NCBI GenBank assembly: GCA_937899715.1
Contig: CALCNX010000084.1
Coordinates: 283,222 to 347,221 of the forward strand
DNA: 64,000 bases
From: an uncultured bacterium
Lineage (GTDB): Bacteria; Bacteroidota; Ignavibacteria; Kapaibacteriales; UBA4661
Reading direction: 5' to 3'
In this document: one piece after another, positions 1-8,695 of the stretch
Layout: each line of letters starts with the position of its first letter
Numbering within the stretch: position 1 is the first letter of the stretch
Notes under the pieces: generated by a model
Seen by the model: only the letters and a program-made list of their open reading frames with translations
Database searches by the model: none
What the model was told of the DNA's origin: nothing
Translations under genes and position numbers: made by a program

Positions 1-3000
1 GACAGTAAGACTGCCATCACACTTGGTGCAGGCGGTATGGCGCGGGCATGGGATATTCAGTCTGGTTCTATGGGACAGATGTATTTTAGTAATCAGTTCG
101 GACAGCGGAAAAATGCGGCTCTTCCGGGAAAAATCATTACCTCCCCCAACGGCAAATACGTCGTGGCTGGTTTTAACGAAGGAACGGTGCGAATTTGGGA
201 CGCTCAAAGTGGTGACTTGACGGACGTGTATTACGACCACTTCGACGGCATAACCGCACTCCAATTCGCTCCCGAAAACACGGGTGCAAGCCGCGTTCTG
301 ACAGCAAGTTTGGACAGCACAGCAAAAATCTGGTACACCGAAAACGCCGAAACAATTCATAGCTTCAAGCACAATGGGGCAGTATATGACGCAGCATTCT
401 CACCCGACGGTTCGCTAGTAGCAACAGCAGGTGCAGACAGTGTTGCGATTATTTGGGACGCAAAATCGGGAGACCTTCTTTACAAACTCACCGCTCACAC
501 GGACGTAGTGTTTAGCGTTGCCTTTTCGCCCGACGGCACAAAACTCCTCACTACCAGTGCCGATGCAACTGCGCGGCTATGGGATACCCGCAAAGGCATT
601 CCACTAGAGCGCCTCACTGGGCACCGTAGCATCGTCATTTCTGGCGCATTCTCACCCGACGGAAACCGTATTGTTACAAGTAGTGCCGACAGCACTATCA
701 AAATTTGGAATGGTAGAAACGGCGGCTGGGTACAAAACTTGCGAGGTCATCTGGGTGTAGTTCGCAAAGTGGTCTTTACTCCCGATGGTTCTGCACTGGC
801 AAGCGTGAGCGCTGACCGCACAGCAAGAATTTGGGATGTGGAAACAGGTAGAACTGTGCAGATTTTAGGCGGTAGCGGCTCTACAACAGAAGCATGGCTG
901 AGAGCACACGCTGACCAGAACATAAGCAATAATCTTGGTCACGCAGGCGAGGTCTATGATATTACCTTCTCACGGAACGGGCAGTATGCCGCAACGGTTG
1001 GCACAGACCGTAAAGCACTTTTTTGGCGCGTCAATACCACTGCATCCGTGTCTGCGGGCAGTATCTTTCAATCTCGCCCGCTTTCGTGGCTGCCAGACAC
1101 AAGTGCAACACAAGAAGCTATTTCTGCCGCACCTTTTACCATTACTGCACCACGACTTTCCGCCCGCAATGTGGATATGGGACGACAATTACGCGGTGAA
1201 GCAAAGGATTCGGTTCTGAGTGGCTTTTTTCAGAATAACGACACTTCGCCCGTACGCATTGAGAATATCTCATTTCTCGGAGAAAATGCCAACGATTTTA
1301 GCATTGTCTCCGGTGGTGCGCCAATGATTATTCCACCCAAAGGTACACGAAACCTTGAACTACGCTTTCGTCCGACAGGTACGGGTGATCGCACCGCCAC
1401 AATGCGCATTATTTCTCAAGCAGATACCCTCCTCTACGCAATGGCTGGCGCAGGTGCGGCTCCCCTGATTGTCGTTACCAATCGCACAGTAGATTTTGAA
1501 GAGGTAAAAATCAAACAACAACGCGACACTCTCGTGGCAGTATTGAAAAACATCAGCTTACAACCTGTTATCATTACTGGCATTACATTTACAGGACCGA
1601 ACATGACGGATTTCCGTTTAGTCGGAAATGCTTCGACATCGGTAAAGACCGACACAACGTATATTCTTTATCCGCAAGCAACCATGTCGCTTCGTATGCG
1701 GTACAAACCCACAAGCGCCGGGCGAAACTCCTGCCAGTTACAAATTGCGTACAGAGGTCTTGGCAGCCCCGCTACAGTACAACTTTTCGGAACGGGCGGC
1801 TCGACCATTTCTGCATACATTCAGGCATTTGGACTGAAACCAAACGCCAACCTTGCCCGTAAAGACAGCATTGAATATCCGATACAATCACTGCGGGTGG
1901 AAGAGTTTTTAGCAACGACCATGCACCCACTTTTGAATTACATTTTTTTCGAGAACAGTTCATTTGCTGTGCCTTTTCGGTACAATCGCCTTTCACCGGA
2001 GCAGGTACGGCGCATCGCAGAGACCAAGCAACCGTTTGAAAATATTCTTTCTGCTGAAACGACGCTTGAGGTTTACCGTAACGTCTTGAACATTATAGGC
2101 AGTCGTATGGTGCTCAATCCTTCAGCAAAACTGACCTTAGTAGGCTGCAAGTCAGCAAAAGAAAAATTTATTTCTGCGAACGCAGCGCCCTTAGTTCCGC
2201 CCAAACTCAAGACCAGCACTAGCGCAAGTCTACACACCATAGCGACACTTACCCCAACGCAAGCAACCCTGTCAACAATCACAACCACACAATCACCGTC
2301 TATCACGCAGCGACTAACAGCACAGGATGATTTGAGACTATCGGAGGCACGGGCACTGGCGGTGAAGGACTATTTGCATACGGTGTGGGGAATAGCCGAC
2401 GAGCGCATCGCGGTGCAATTCCGCGTACTGCCCGAAAAATTTTCTAATGAGCAGACACCGGACGGTGTCGCAGAAAATCGTCGCGTCGAAATCATCGCCT
2501 CCACGCCTGCGATTACAGATGTCGTCGTTGCAAACGATACACTCAGGACTGTTGTTCCACCCGTTGTGCGCCTCCGCACGAATGCAACATCACAGGTGAA
2601 CCTGACTACATGGAATGTTAGTATCGCTCAAAGTACGGGTGCAAAAAGCAAACGCTCGACCCAAACACTAAAGAATATGAACGGCACAGGTAAGCCGCAA
2701 GACCGCATAGAATGGAATACTTCGCAGGAAAACAACACAGCTCCCAAACTTACTGTACCTGTACAATACACTCTCAGCGTCAACGACGAAAGTGGTGCAA
2801 ATACGGTGGCTTCGGGTGCGCTTCCTGTAGAAATCGTTTCCATCGCAAAAAAACGCGCGTCGAAGGTTGCTGACAAAGAAGTGAATACTTTTGGTCTGCT
2901 TCTTTTCGATTTTAACAAGGCAGAAGTGAGCGGTCAAAACTCAAGTATTCTTGATTATGTTCGTGAGCGGATGCGACCTGAATCGCGCATTACCATCACA

Positions 3001-3204
3001 GGCTACACCGACCGCACAGGTAATGCTATCACGAATAAAACACTTTCTCTTCAACGCGCCACCGCAGCCGCAGCCGTTCTGAACCGCCCTGATGCAACGA
3101 CACAAGGACGCGGGCGAGAAGGACTTCTGCACGACAATACTACACCTGAAGGGCGCTTCTACTGTCGCACGGTGAATATTGTTGTCGAAAATACTGTGCG
3201 GTAA
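1..3204 (+). CDS. WD40-repeat / ASH-domain / tandem OmpA-like envelope protein (5' truncated)
   Basis: The reading frame is open from the first base, and the residues before the first ATG (position 37) already read as a WD40 blade (AITLGAGGMARAWD), so the true start lies left of the window. Residues (counted from the window edge) about 1-345 hold roughly seven WD40 repeats with AFSPDG and IWD-type signatures. About 388-600 hold two beta-sandwich segments of the ASH/choice-of-anchor type ending in FRPTGTGDR and YKPTSAGRN. About 690-840 and 960-1066 are two OmpA-like peptidoglycan-binding segments; the second has the FDFNKAEV...ITGYTDRTGN...LSLQRA pattern. The family role is non-covalent attachment to peptidoglycan, with the propeller as a protein-binding platform; the partner is unknown. 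A BatA-type gene follows 32 bp downstream on the same strand. Architecture is clear, function is not. Confidence 0.85.
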   Translation, partial: DSKTAITLGAGGMARAWDIQSGSMGQMYFSNQFGQRKNAALPGKIITSPNGKYVVAGFNEGTVRIWDAQSGDLTDVYYDHFDGITALQFAPENTGASRVLTASLDSTAKIWYTENAETIHSFKHNGAVYDAAFSPDGSLVATAGADSVAIIWDAKSGDLLYKLTAHTDVVFSVAFSPDGTKLLTTSADATARLWDTRKGIPLERLTGHRSIVISGAFSPDGNRIVTSSADSTIKIWNGRNGGWVQNLRGHLGVVRKVVFTPDGSALASVSADRTARIWDVETGRTVQILGGSGSTTEAWLRAHADQNISNNLGHAGEVYDITFSRNGQYAATVGTDRKALFWRVNTTASVSAGSIFQSRPLSWLPDTSATQEAISAAPFTITAPRLSARNVDMGRQLRGEAKDSVLSGFFQNNDTSPVRIENISFLGENANDFSIVSGGAPMIIPPKGTRNLELRFRPTGTGDRTATMRIISQADTLLYAMAGAGAAPLIVVTNRTVDFEEVKIKQQRDTLVAVLKNISLQPVIITGITFTGPNMTDFRLVGNASTSVKTDTTYILYPQATMSLRMRYKPTSAGRNSCQLQIAYRGLGSPATVQLFGTGGSTISAYIQAFGLKPNANLARKDSIEYPIQSLRVEEFLATTMHPLLNYIFFENSSFAVPFRYNRLSPEQVRRIAETKQPFENILSAETTLEVYRNVLNIIGSRMVLNPSAKLTLVGCKSAKEKFISANAAPLVPPKLKTSTSASLHTIATLTPTQATLSTITTTQSPSITQRLTAQDDLRLSEARALAVKDYLHTVWGIADERIAVQFRVLPEKFSNEQTPDGVAENRRVEIIASTPAITDVVVANDTLRTVVPPVVRLRTNATSQVNLTTWNVSIAQSTGAKSKRSTQTLKNMNGTGKPQDRIEWNTSQENNTAPKLTVPVQYTLSVNDESGANTVASGALPVEIVSIAKKRASKVADKEVNTFGLLLFDFNKAEVSGQNSSILDYVRERMRPESRITITGYTDRTGNAITNKTLSLQRATAAAAVLNRPDATTQGRGREGLLHDNTTPEGRFYCRTVNIVVENTVR

Positions 3205-3236
3205 ACACCTCTTTTTTTCTAACCCAATCACCAACA

Positions 3237-5402
3237 ATGACTTTCCTCAATCCTGCCATCCTTTTCGGACTTATTGCCGCAGCAATCCCGATTCTTTTGC
3301 ATTTTTTCAACCTCCGCAAGCTGCAAATTATTGATTTTAGCACACTTGCATTTCTCAAAGAGCTTCAAAAAACTCGCATACGGCGCTTAAAGCTCACGCA
3401 GCTTTTATTGCTTTTGCTGCGCGTTACGATTATTGTCTGCGCTGTGCTTGCATTTGCCCGACCAACCGTGCCGACATCGTTTCCCGGACTAGGCGCAAAG
3501 GCAAAAAGTTCGGTTGTGATTGTTCTTGATAATTCCTTCAGTATGGAACTTGCTGATGAACGTGGGGTGCGGATGAAACAAGCAAAAGAGGCTGCGCTGC
3601 GGATTATACGCTCACTGGGTGAAGGCGACGAAGCAGCACTCGTCCAAATGGCAAACCTTGACGACCGACGCTACTTCGAGTTCACACGGGATTTTGGCGC
3701 ACTGGGCGAAGCAGTACAAAATGTTCCTGTTGCTTACACCACCGGCAAATTAGAATCCGCGCTGCGACTTGCTTCATCGGTGCTGGGTAAAGCGCGAAAT
3801 ATTAACCAAGAAATTTTCATCATTACCGACAACCAAACAAATATCATCACCGACGACCCGGGCGCACAGCGTGATTCGGCTAAAATTTTCCCAGCATCTG
3901 CCGCGCTCTACGTGGTACCCATTGGTGCAGATTCCAAAGCCGGTGAGAAAAATTTGTCGGTTGATTCTTTGCACCTGATTACCCGCATTTTTGAGAGCGG
4001 TAAGCCCGTAGAGGTAGAAGCCCGAGTGCGCAATAGTGGCAAGGAAGACGTAAAAGATATTATCGTGAGCCTCGTGATGAACGGGGAGCGCGTTGCGCAG
4101 CGCACCGTGAATATTCCCGCCGGTGAAACCCGCACCATACCTATTGCGGCGGCGGCTCCTGAAACGAGCGACGGAAAAGGCGTATATACTCTGGTACGGT
4201 GCATGGTTGAAGTTGAAGGTGATGTTCTGGAAGCTGATAATCGCAGGCATTTTGGCTTTGTCCTGCCGCCCAAACCCCGCATTGCTGTTATTGGTGCAAG
4301 CGATGAAACCGCATTGTTAGCACTTGCGCTCAGGTCGGGCAATATTGCCTCATCGCTCAGTGTTTTGCCGCCGGAAGCACTATCGGCAATGGCTTTGAAC
4401 GAGGTAGATGCTGTGATGTTGGTCAATGTACCCCGCTTTTCCACAAGTGATGTAAGTCGCTTACAGACTTTTGTGCAGGACGGCGGGGGCGTATTTATTT
4501 TTGCCGGAGACCGCAGTGATATTGCGAATTACAACTCGGCGGTGCTTTCGGCGCTCAAGTTCGGCGCCATTGCTCTGGGTAATTATGCAAAAAGCGCGAC
4601 TTCTCCCGATGCTGAATTTACCGCCGTCGAGAAAGCCCATCCACTCTTTAGCGGGGTCTTCAAAGGCGATAACGCTGATTCTAAGAGCCTTGTGGAATCG
4701 CCACGCTTTCTCAAAGCACTTCCGCTGCAGCGTACCGGCATGACAGCACAAGCGCTTATCGAACTTCCCGATGGTGCTTTTCTTGCTGAAAGCAAACTTG
4801 GCAACGGCAAAGCGCTGTACTGCGCAGCTCCACCATTTACGGGGTGGAGTAATTTTCCCGTAACGGGAATTTTCGTTCCCATTGTCTTTCGCTCGGCATC
4901 ATATCTGACGGCAAGTGCTTCGGCATCATCGGATGCAATCGTAGGACAATCGGTCACGATTCTCCTTTCGGGCAAACTTCCCAAAGGTGCTCCGCTTACT
5001 ATCACCGACCCAGCCAACGCAGCATCCGTGCGCCAGCCGGCTCAGATGCCATCAGGTGCGGTACTTTCGCTTGAGGGCGGTGTGCAGCAGCCGGGTGTTT
5101 ATGCAGTCAGCACGGAAATATCAGGCAAGCAAGGTGCAATCGTTCATACACTTGCTGTCAATCCGCCTGCTTCCGAATCCGTTATGACGAGCTTTTCCGG
5201 CGATGAAATGACCAAAGCTCTTTCGGGATTTGTGCCGGACAGCGACCAAATCCGCGTGATTAGCGATTATCGGAAAGCAAGCATGGACACGCTTCGGGCA
5301 AGCACAGGCACGGAGCTTTGGCGGTTATTTTTGCTGGGGGCAGTTCTGGCGGCGGTGGCAGAAATGCTCTTGGCGCGAAGAGTAGCCGCGAAACAGTCCT
5401 AA
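3237..5402 (+). CDS. BatA N-terminal domain / von Willebrand A membrane protein
   Basis: 721 residues. Residues 1-78 are the BatA-type N-terminal double-membrane-segment domain: a hydrophobic helix at about 3-24, an FFNLRKLQ turn, then a second helix at about 55-75. A vWA domain follows with a metal-site motif DNSFS (D-x-S-x-S). A CARDB-like beta segment and a glutamine-amidotransferase-like Rossmann segment (KPRIAVIGA ... DAVMLVNVPRF ... VQDGGGVFIFAGD) come next. One more membrane helix lies near the C-terminus (LFLLGAVLAAVAEML). Most of the chain should be periplasmic, held in the inner membrane. It is longer than canonical BatA (about 330 residues) and far from the batBCD genes at 49-53 kb, so it is probably a paralogous BatA-domain protein of unknown role. 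Homology is firm; function is uncertain. Confidence 0.85.
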   Translation: MTFLNPAILFGLIAAAIPILLHFFNLRKLQIIDFSTLAFLKELQKTRIRRLKLTQLLLLLLRVTIIVCAVLAFARPTVPTSFPGLGAKAKSSVVIVLDNSFSMELADERGVRMKQAKEAALRIIRSLGEGDEAALVQMANLDDRRYFEFTRDFGALGEAVQNVPVAYTTGKLESALRLASSVLGKARNINQEIFIITDNQTNIITDDPGAQRDSAKIFPASAALYVVPIGADSKAGEKNLSVDSLHLITRIFESGKPVEVEARVRNSGKEDVKDIIVSLVMNGERVAQRTVNIPAGETRTIPIAAAAPETSDGKGVYTLVRCMVEVEGDVLEADNRRHFGFVLPPKPRIAVIGASDETALLALALRSGNIASSLSVLPPEALSAMALNEVDAVMLVNVPRFSTSDVSRLQTFVQDGGGVFIFAGDRSDIANYNSAVLSALKFGAIALGNYAKSATSPDAEFTAVEKAHPLFSGVFKGDNADSKSLVESPRFLKALPLQRTGMTAQALIELPDGAFLAESKLGNGKALYCAAPPFTGWSNFPVTGIFVPIVFRSASYLTASASASSDAIVGQSVTILLSGKLPKGAPLTITDPANAASVRQPAQMPSGAVLSLEGGVQQPGVYAVSTEISGKQGAIVHTLAVNPPASESVMTSFSGDEMTKALSGFVPDSDQIRVISDYRKASMDTLRASTGTELWRLFLLGAVLAAVAEMLLARRVAAKQS

Positions 5403-5403
5403 T

Positions 5404-5451
5404 CAGGCATATTAGCAGGCATATTAGCAGGCATATTAGCAGGAATTCTAG
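5404..5451. repeat. Tandem 12-bp repeat, about four units
   Basis: The unit CAGGCATATTAG occurs three times exactly (5404-5439) followed by a degenerate fourth copy (CAGGAATTCTAG, 5440-5451). It sits immediately after the stop codon of the BatA-type gene and before the convergent YgjP gene. It probably arose by replication slippage. No hairpin terminator is evident here. Confidence 0.9.
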
Positions 5452-5474
5452 AGGCGGTGCGGCGGCTGAAGTGT

Positions 5475-6239
5475 TTACGCCGTAAGTGCCATAATACGCC
5501 GTCCGTTAGATTTGAGCCACTTTTCTGATTCTTTGTAGGTGGGGCACCACGCCTCCACCTGCTGCCAGTAAGCAGGAGAATGGTTTGCTTGACGCAAGTG
5601 GGCAAGCTCATGGATGATAAGATATTCCAGCACCGGCGGCGGAAAAAGGATACAACGCCAGTTCAAATTGATGCTACGTCGTGCCTTGACGCAGCTTCCC
5701 CAAAGCGATTTTTGGTCTTTGACGGCAATACGGCGCAGAGGCTCACCGAAGGATTCGGCAAGAGCGAGTGTGCGCCTAGGGAGAATTTCATTAGCACGGT
5801 GAATCATTGTATAGCGCCAATACTGCATCGCAGCACTATGAGCATTTTCTTCTGAAGATGTTTTTTCGGAGGGAACGGTAACGAGCAGATGGCGGGCTTG
5901 TGGCGAAAGGCTGCCGTCCGAATCGTGAGAAATGTTCATCGTAAATTTCTCACCTGGGGCAATAATTAAAGGCAACCATTCGCCTTCGACCAATACTTCC
6001 AAGGGCGCGTTGGGCTTTTCTGCCGTCTTCTGTGAGCGCTCAATGGCAACTTTATCTAATGTTGCTTGCACAAATGCAATATTTTTCTCCATAAAATTCC
6101 GCGCATCCTTGAGCGAAACCCGCATCGGCACTGAGACCCACACACGCCCGTCGTGTGAGACCTTGAGCGACATTCGCTTTGCTTGGGTGCGCTTACGGAT
6201 CTCGTATTGGATGCCGGCGTACGATTCTTGTACAGTCAT
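5475..6239 (-). CDS. YgjP-like (DUF45) zinc metallopeptidase
   Basis: 254 residues from the ATG at 6239; an in-frame TTG at 6263 adds eight residues without conservation and was not used. The C-terminal half carries the zinc-binding HELAH motif (H210, E211, H214), followed by an NHSPAYWQQVEAWCPTYKESEKWL segment typical of YgjP/SprT-related proteins. SLWGSC and INLNWRCILFPPPVLEYLIIHE-type strands precede it. Members are cytoplasmic putative metalloproteases with poorly known substrates. The gene is 39 bp (to the chosen ATG) downstream of peptide deformylase on the same strand and is the last gene of the minus-strand block. Family assignment is strong; physiological role is open. Confidence 0.85.
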   Translation of the reverse strand: MTVQESYAGIQYEIRKRTQAKRMSLKVSHDGRVWVSVPMRVSLKDARNFMEKNIAFVQATLDKVAIERSQKTAEKPNAPLEVLVEGEWLPLIIAPGEKFTMNISHDSDGSLSPQARHLLVTVPSEKTSSEENAHSAAMQYWRYTMIHRANEILPRRTLALAESFGEPLRRIAVKDQKSLWGSCVKARRSINLNWRCILFPPPVLEYLIIHELAHLRQANHSPAYWQQVEAWCPTYKESEKWLKSNGRRIMALTA

Positions 6240-6278
6240 ATCGGGGAATATTTCAAGGCACAAGGTTCAATATTTCAG

Positions 6279-6878
6279 TTACTTACGACCTCGGGGAAAA
6301 CGTTTTTTCGCTGTAGCTTTTTCGCTAAAAAGTGGGTAATCCGTGTCAACCTGTCCAAGCTGAATACGGCGCAACTTTGGATGAGCCATAGCGCGGCGCA
6401 TAGCAGAGAGACGTTCAAAAAAATAGACTCCCTTCAAATGGTCAATTTCGTGCTGCATCACGCGGGAAAGCAGCCCATCAGTTTCTATGGTGTGCTGGCG
6501 CATCTGCAAATCGTAGAATTGAACTTGTATTTTTTCGGGGCGTGTAACAGTGTCGCGGTACGTCGGGAGGCTGAGGCAACCTTCTTCCGACTCCGACGTT
6601 TCATCAGAAAAAACAGTAATGACGGGGTTAATCAGCACAATAGGCGGGGTTTTCGCCTTCGATTTTGTTTTGTCCTCTTCCAATTCACTAATGTCAATCA
6701 CGGCTATTGAGCGCGAATCGCCAACCTGATTCGCCGCCAAGCCGATACCATCAGCATTGTTCATGGTCTCGAACATATCCTTCACAAACTGGACGAGTTC
6801 ATCGGTGATGTTCTCCACGGGCTTTGTTGCTTGCTTCAGAACGGGGTGATCGTAAGTATAAATAGGAAGAATAGCCAT
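6279..6878 (-). CDS. def: Peptide deformylase
   Basis: 199 residues. It removes the N-terminal formyl group from nascent proteins in the cytoplasm. All three family motifs are present: GIGLAANQVG (residues 44-53), EEGCLSLP with metal ligand C101, and QHEIDH with ligands H143 and H147 and catalytic E144. The length is normal; the C-terminal tail is basic (KKRFPRGRK). It lies 63 bp after the HAD hydrolase gene in the same direction and is not next to fmt here. Very secure. Confidence 0.97.
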   Translation of the reverse strand: MAILPIYTYDHPVLKQATKPVENITDELVQFVKDMFETMNNADGIGLAANQVGDSRSIAVIDISELEEDKTKSKAKTPPIVLINPVITVFSDETSESEEGCLSLPTYRDTVTRPEKIQVQFYDLQMRQHTIETDGLLSRVMQHEIDHLKGVYFFERLSAMRRAMAHPKLRRIQLGQVDTDYPLFSEKATAKKRFPRGRK

Positions 6879-6941
6879 GAAAACAAAAAAACAGGAAAGA
6901 GGTGGTGAAGATAGCGTTAGAAGTTGAAATAAAGCAGAAGA

Positions 6942-7625
6942 TTAGGAGATATTTTGTTTTGTAATAATCCCCAAAAGCTCGGCAATGTCGTTCAACACAA
7001 AATCTGCAACGACATTTTGATTGCCAAAGGAGTCGCCATAGCGAGCGAATGCAGTCTGCATCCCGACATTTTTTGCGCCGACCATATCTCTGTCTGCCCA
7101 ATCGCCCACCATAATAGCGTGTTGAGGTTCGACACCAAGTTTTGCCAATGCCATCAAAAATGGCTTGGGGCTTGGCTTGCGCTCTTTTGTATCATCAAAT
7201 GTAACAACGGCATCAAAAAAGTGATGGAAATTGATGTACGAAAGTCGCAACCACGCTTCCAAAGTCGGGGCATCGGAAACAACGGCGAGCTTGATATTAC
7301 GCTTCACCAATTCTATCACCGTCGCCGTTGCGTGCGGATAGGGCTTCAAAGATGCCTCACGGGCGCGGCGATATGCTATCACGCCTGCGGAGAGAATTTT
7401 GTAATCAACGCGCCCAAGGGCTTCATGCAAAAGTTGGTCGAAAACGCGCTGATACTCGATGCCTTGCTCGTTGTAAATGCGGTCAATATGCGATTTTATC
7501 TGGTCAAATGTCAAGTCGAAGCCGGCATCAATCATTGCTGTTACCGCCGCATCAATTGCGGTGCGCTTCATTGCCATAAAGTCAACAAGCGTGTTGTCAA
7601 GGTCGAATACGACTGCTTTGACCAT
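6942..7625 (-). CDS. HAD-superfamily hydrolase (subfamily IA-like phosphatase)
   Basis: 227 residues. Motif I FDLDNTLVD (nucleophile Asp in DxDNT) opens the protein, motif II is in LAVVSDAP, the motif III lysine is in KERKPSPKPF, and motif IV is VGDWADRDMVGAKNVGM. An all-helical cap lies between motif I and II. It is a cytoplasmic phosphohydrolase; the substrate cannot be named from sequence. A good Shine-Dalgarno site (AGGAG, about 7 nt before the ATG) supports the start, unusual among its neighbours. It is 37 bp downstream of the TonB-type gene. Confidence 0.9.
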   Translation of the reverse strand: MVKAVVFDLDNTLVDFMAMKRTAIDAAVTAMIDAGFDLTFDQIKSHIDRIYNEQGIEYQRVFDQLLHEALGRVDYKILSAGVIAYRRAREASLKPYPHATATVIELVKRNIKLAVVSDAPTLEAWLRLSYINFHHFFDAVVTFDDTKERKPSPKPFLMALAKLGVEPQHAIMVGDWADRDMVGAKNVGMQTAFARYGDSFGNQNVVADFVLNDIAELLGIITKQNIS

Positions 7626-7662
7626 AAAAATCTCCTATCAGAAAAACAAATGGTGTACGACG

Positions 7663-8559
7663 TTATTGAATACGGAAGGTAAAGGTAATAAAGCCAAGCA
7701 TATCTTTACCATCACTTGTGGGGTTGAACTGCCAACGCCGGAGTGCTTCCATAGCAGCACGTTCCAGTGCGGGTTCGCCTTTTTGCATGGGCAAAATCAT
7801 ACCAACGCTGCCGTTCGGCAAAACGGTAAAACGCATTTTGATTTGTGCCGACGTTGTAATGCCTGCCGGATATTTCGGTAATTCTTTATGCAGCACAACG
7901 CGGTTACCGCCTCCGCCCCAGTCCAGACTATATCCCTGACCACGACCTGTGCCGGAGCCAAAGCGCCCTAAACCTTCGCCTTCCGACGTGGCGGGAGCAG
8001 ATGTAGAGCCGATGTCGGTCTTACTGGAGGCATTTTCGGCAAGTTTTGCGGGTTTTTCGCTTGTTTTGGCATCATCTTTTACGGGCTTGACCAGAGACAA
8101 CTGTGTATATTCGCGGGGCTTGGCGGTAGCAGTCTCTTCGGCTTTACGGTCAGATTTTCGGGCATCTTCAAGCGGTTCGGGATTTTGGCGAGCGTTGCGA
8201 ACAGCACCCTCAGCGGTGAGATTGCCAGCGCTAGGCAAATTGGGATTGCCAGTGCCAAATTGCAGAAGCTGAATTGGAACGGTGACACGTTCCGGCTGCC
8301 GAATGTATGGGGTAATATCAAGTAGGTTCAGCGTTAAAAGAAGCAATGCCAACACACAGAGTGCTGCACCAAAACCAATCATCGTATGCCGACGACGGCG
8401 CTCCTCGCGGTCGAGAGTTTCGAGTTCGCGGTCAAGCCTACGCCGCGCTATTGAGCGTGCGGGCTTTTGCTGCGGCTCTGCGTTGAAAGCAAATGGCAGA
8501 TTATCGGAAAATTGGGCTTCCAATTCATCCATTTCGTAGTCGAGGGTGTCGGTTTCCAT
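7663..8559 (-). CDS. TonB-family energy transducer-like protein
   Basis: 298 residues. An unusually long basic/acidic cytoplasmic N-terminus (about 1-58, many Arg/Glu) precedes one membrane helix (IGFGAALCVLALLLLTLNLL). A charged, low-complexity periplasmic linker follows (Lys/Glu/Ala/Ser rich), then a C-terminal TonB domain (about 220-298) with LPKYPAGITTSAQIKMRFTV and ALRRWQFNPTSDG. TonB proteins transmit proton-motive-force energy from ExbBD to outer-membrane receptors; no exbB or exbD is in the window. It follows the SPOR protein gene by 136 bp. A short dyad, TGTAAGCGTTTACA (8566-8579), lies just upstream of the start. Family secure; partner unknown. Confidence 0.87.
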   Translation of the reverse strand: METDTLDYEMDELEAQFSDNLPFAFNAEPQQKPARSIARRRLDRELETLDREERRRRHTMIGFGAALCVLALLLLTLNLLDITPYIRQPERVTVPIQLLQFGTGNPNLPSAGNLTAEGAVRNARQNPEPLEDARKSDRKAEETATAKPREYTQLSLVKPVKDDAKTSEKPAKLAENASSKTDIGSTSAPATSEGEGLGRFGSGTGRGQGYSLDWGGGGNRVVLHKELPKYPAGITTSAQIKMRFTVLPNGSVGMILPMQKGEPALERAAMEALRRWQFNPTSDGKDMLGFITFTFRIQ

Positions 8560-8695
8560 TGCGATTGTAAGCGTTTACAGCTCGTGCGGTGGAAGAGATA
8601 ATTGGGTGCTCACATTGTTGCAATTTAGCAAAATTCAGGGAGTTTACCGCAAACACTGAAAGAGAAGAACTCAGGAAAGAATTTATTAGACATAC

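Noticed and set aside
5399..5611. Minus-strand 70-codon ORF whose end encodes repeated MPAN units
   Set aside because: It is produced by the 12-bp tandem repeat read on the other strand and overlaps the YgjP gene antiparallel; no start signal or family.
8566..8579. Short dyad TGTAAGCGTTTACA resembling a LacI-type operator
   Set aside because: It has one mismatched pair, is only 14 bp and lies 7 bp from the TonB gene start; there is no LacI-family regulator in the window.
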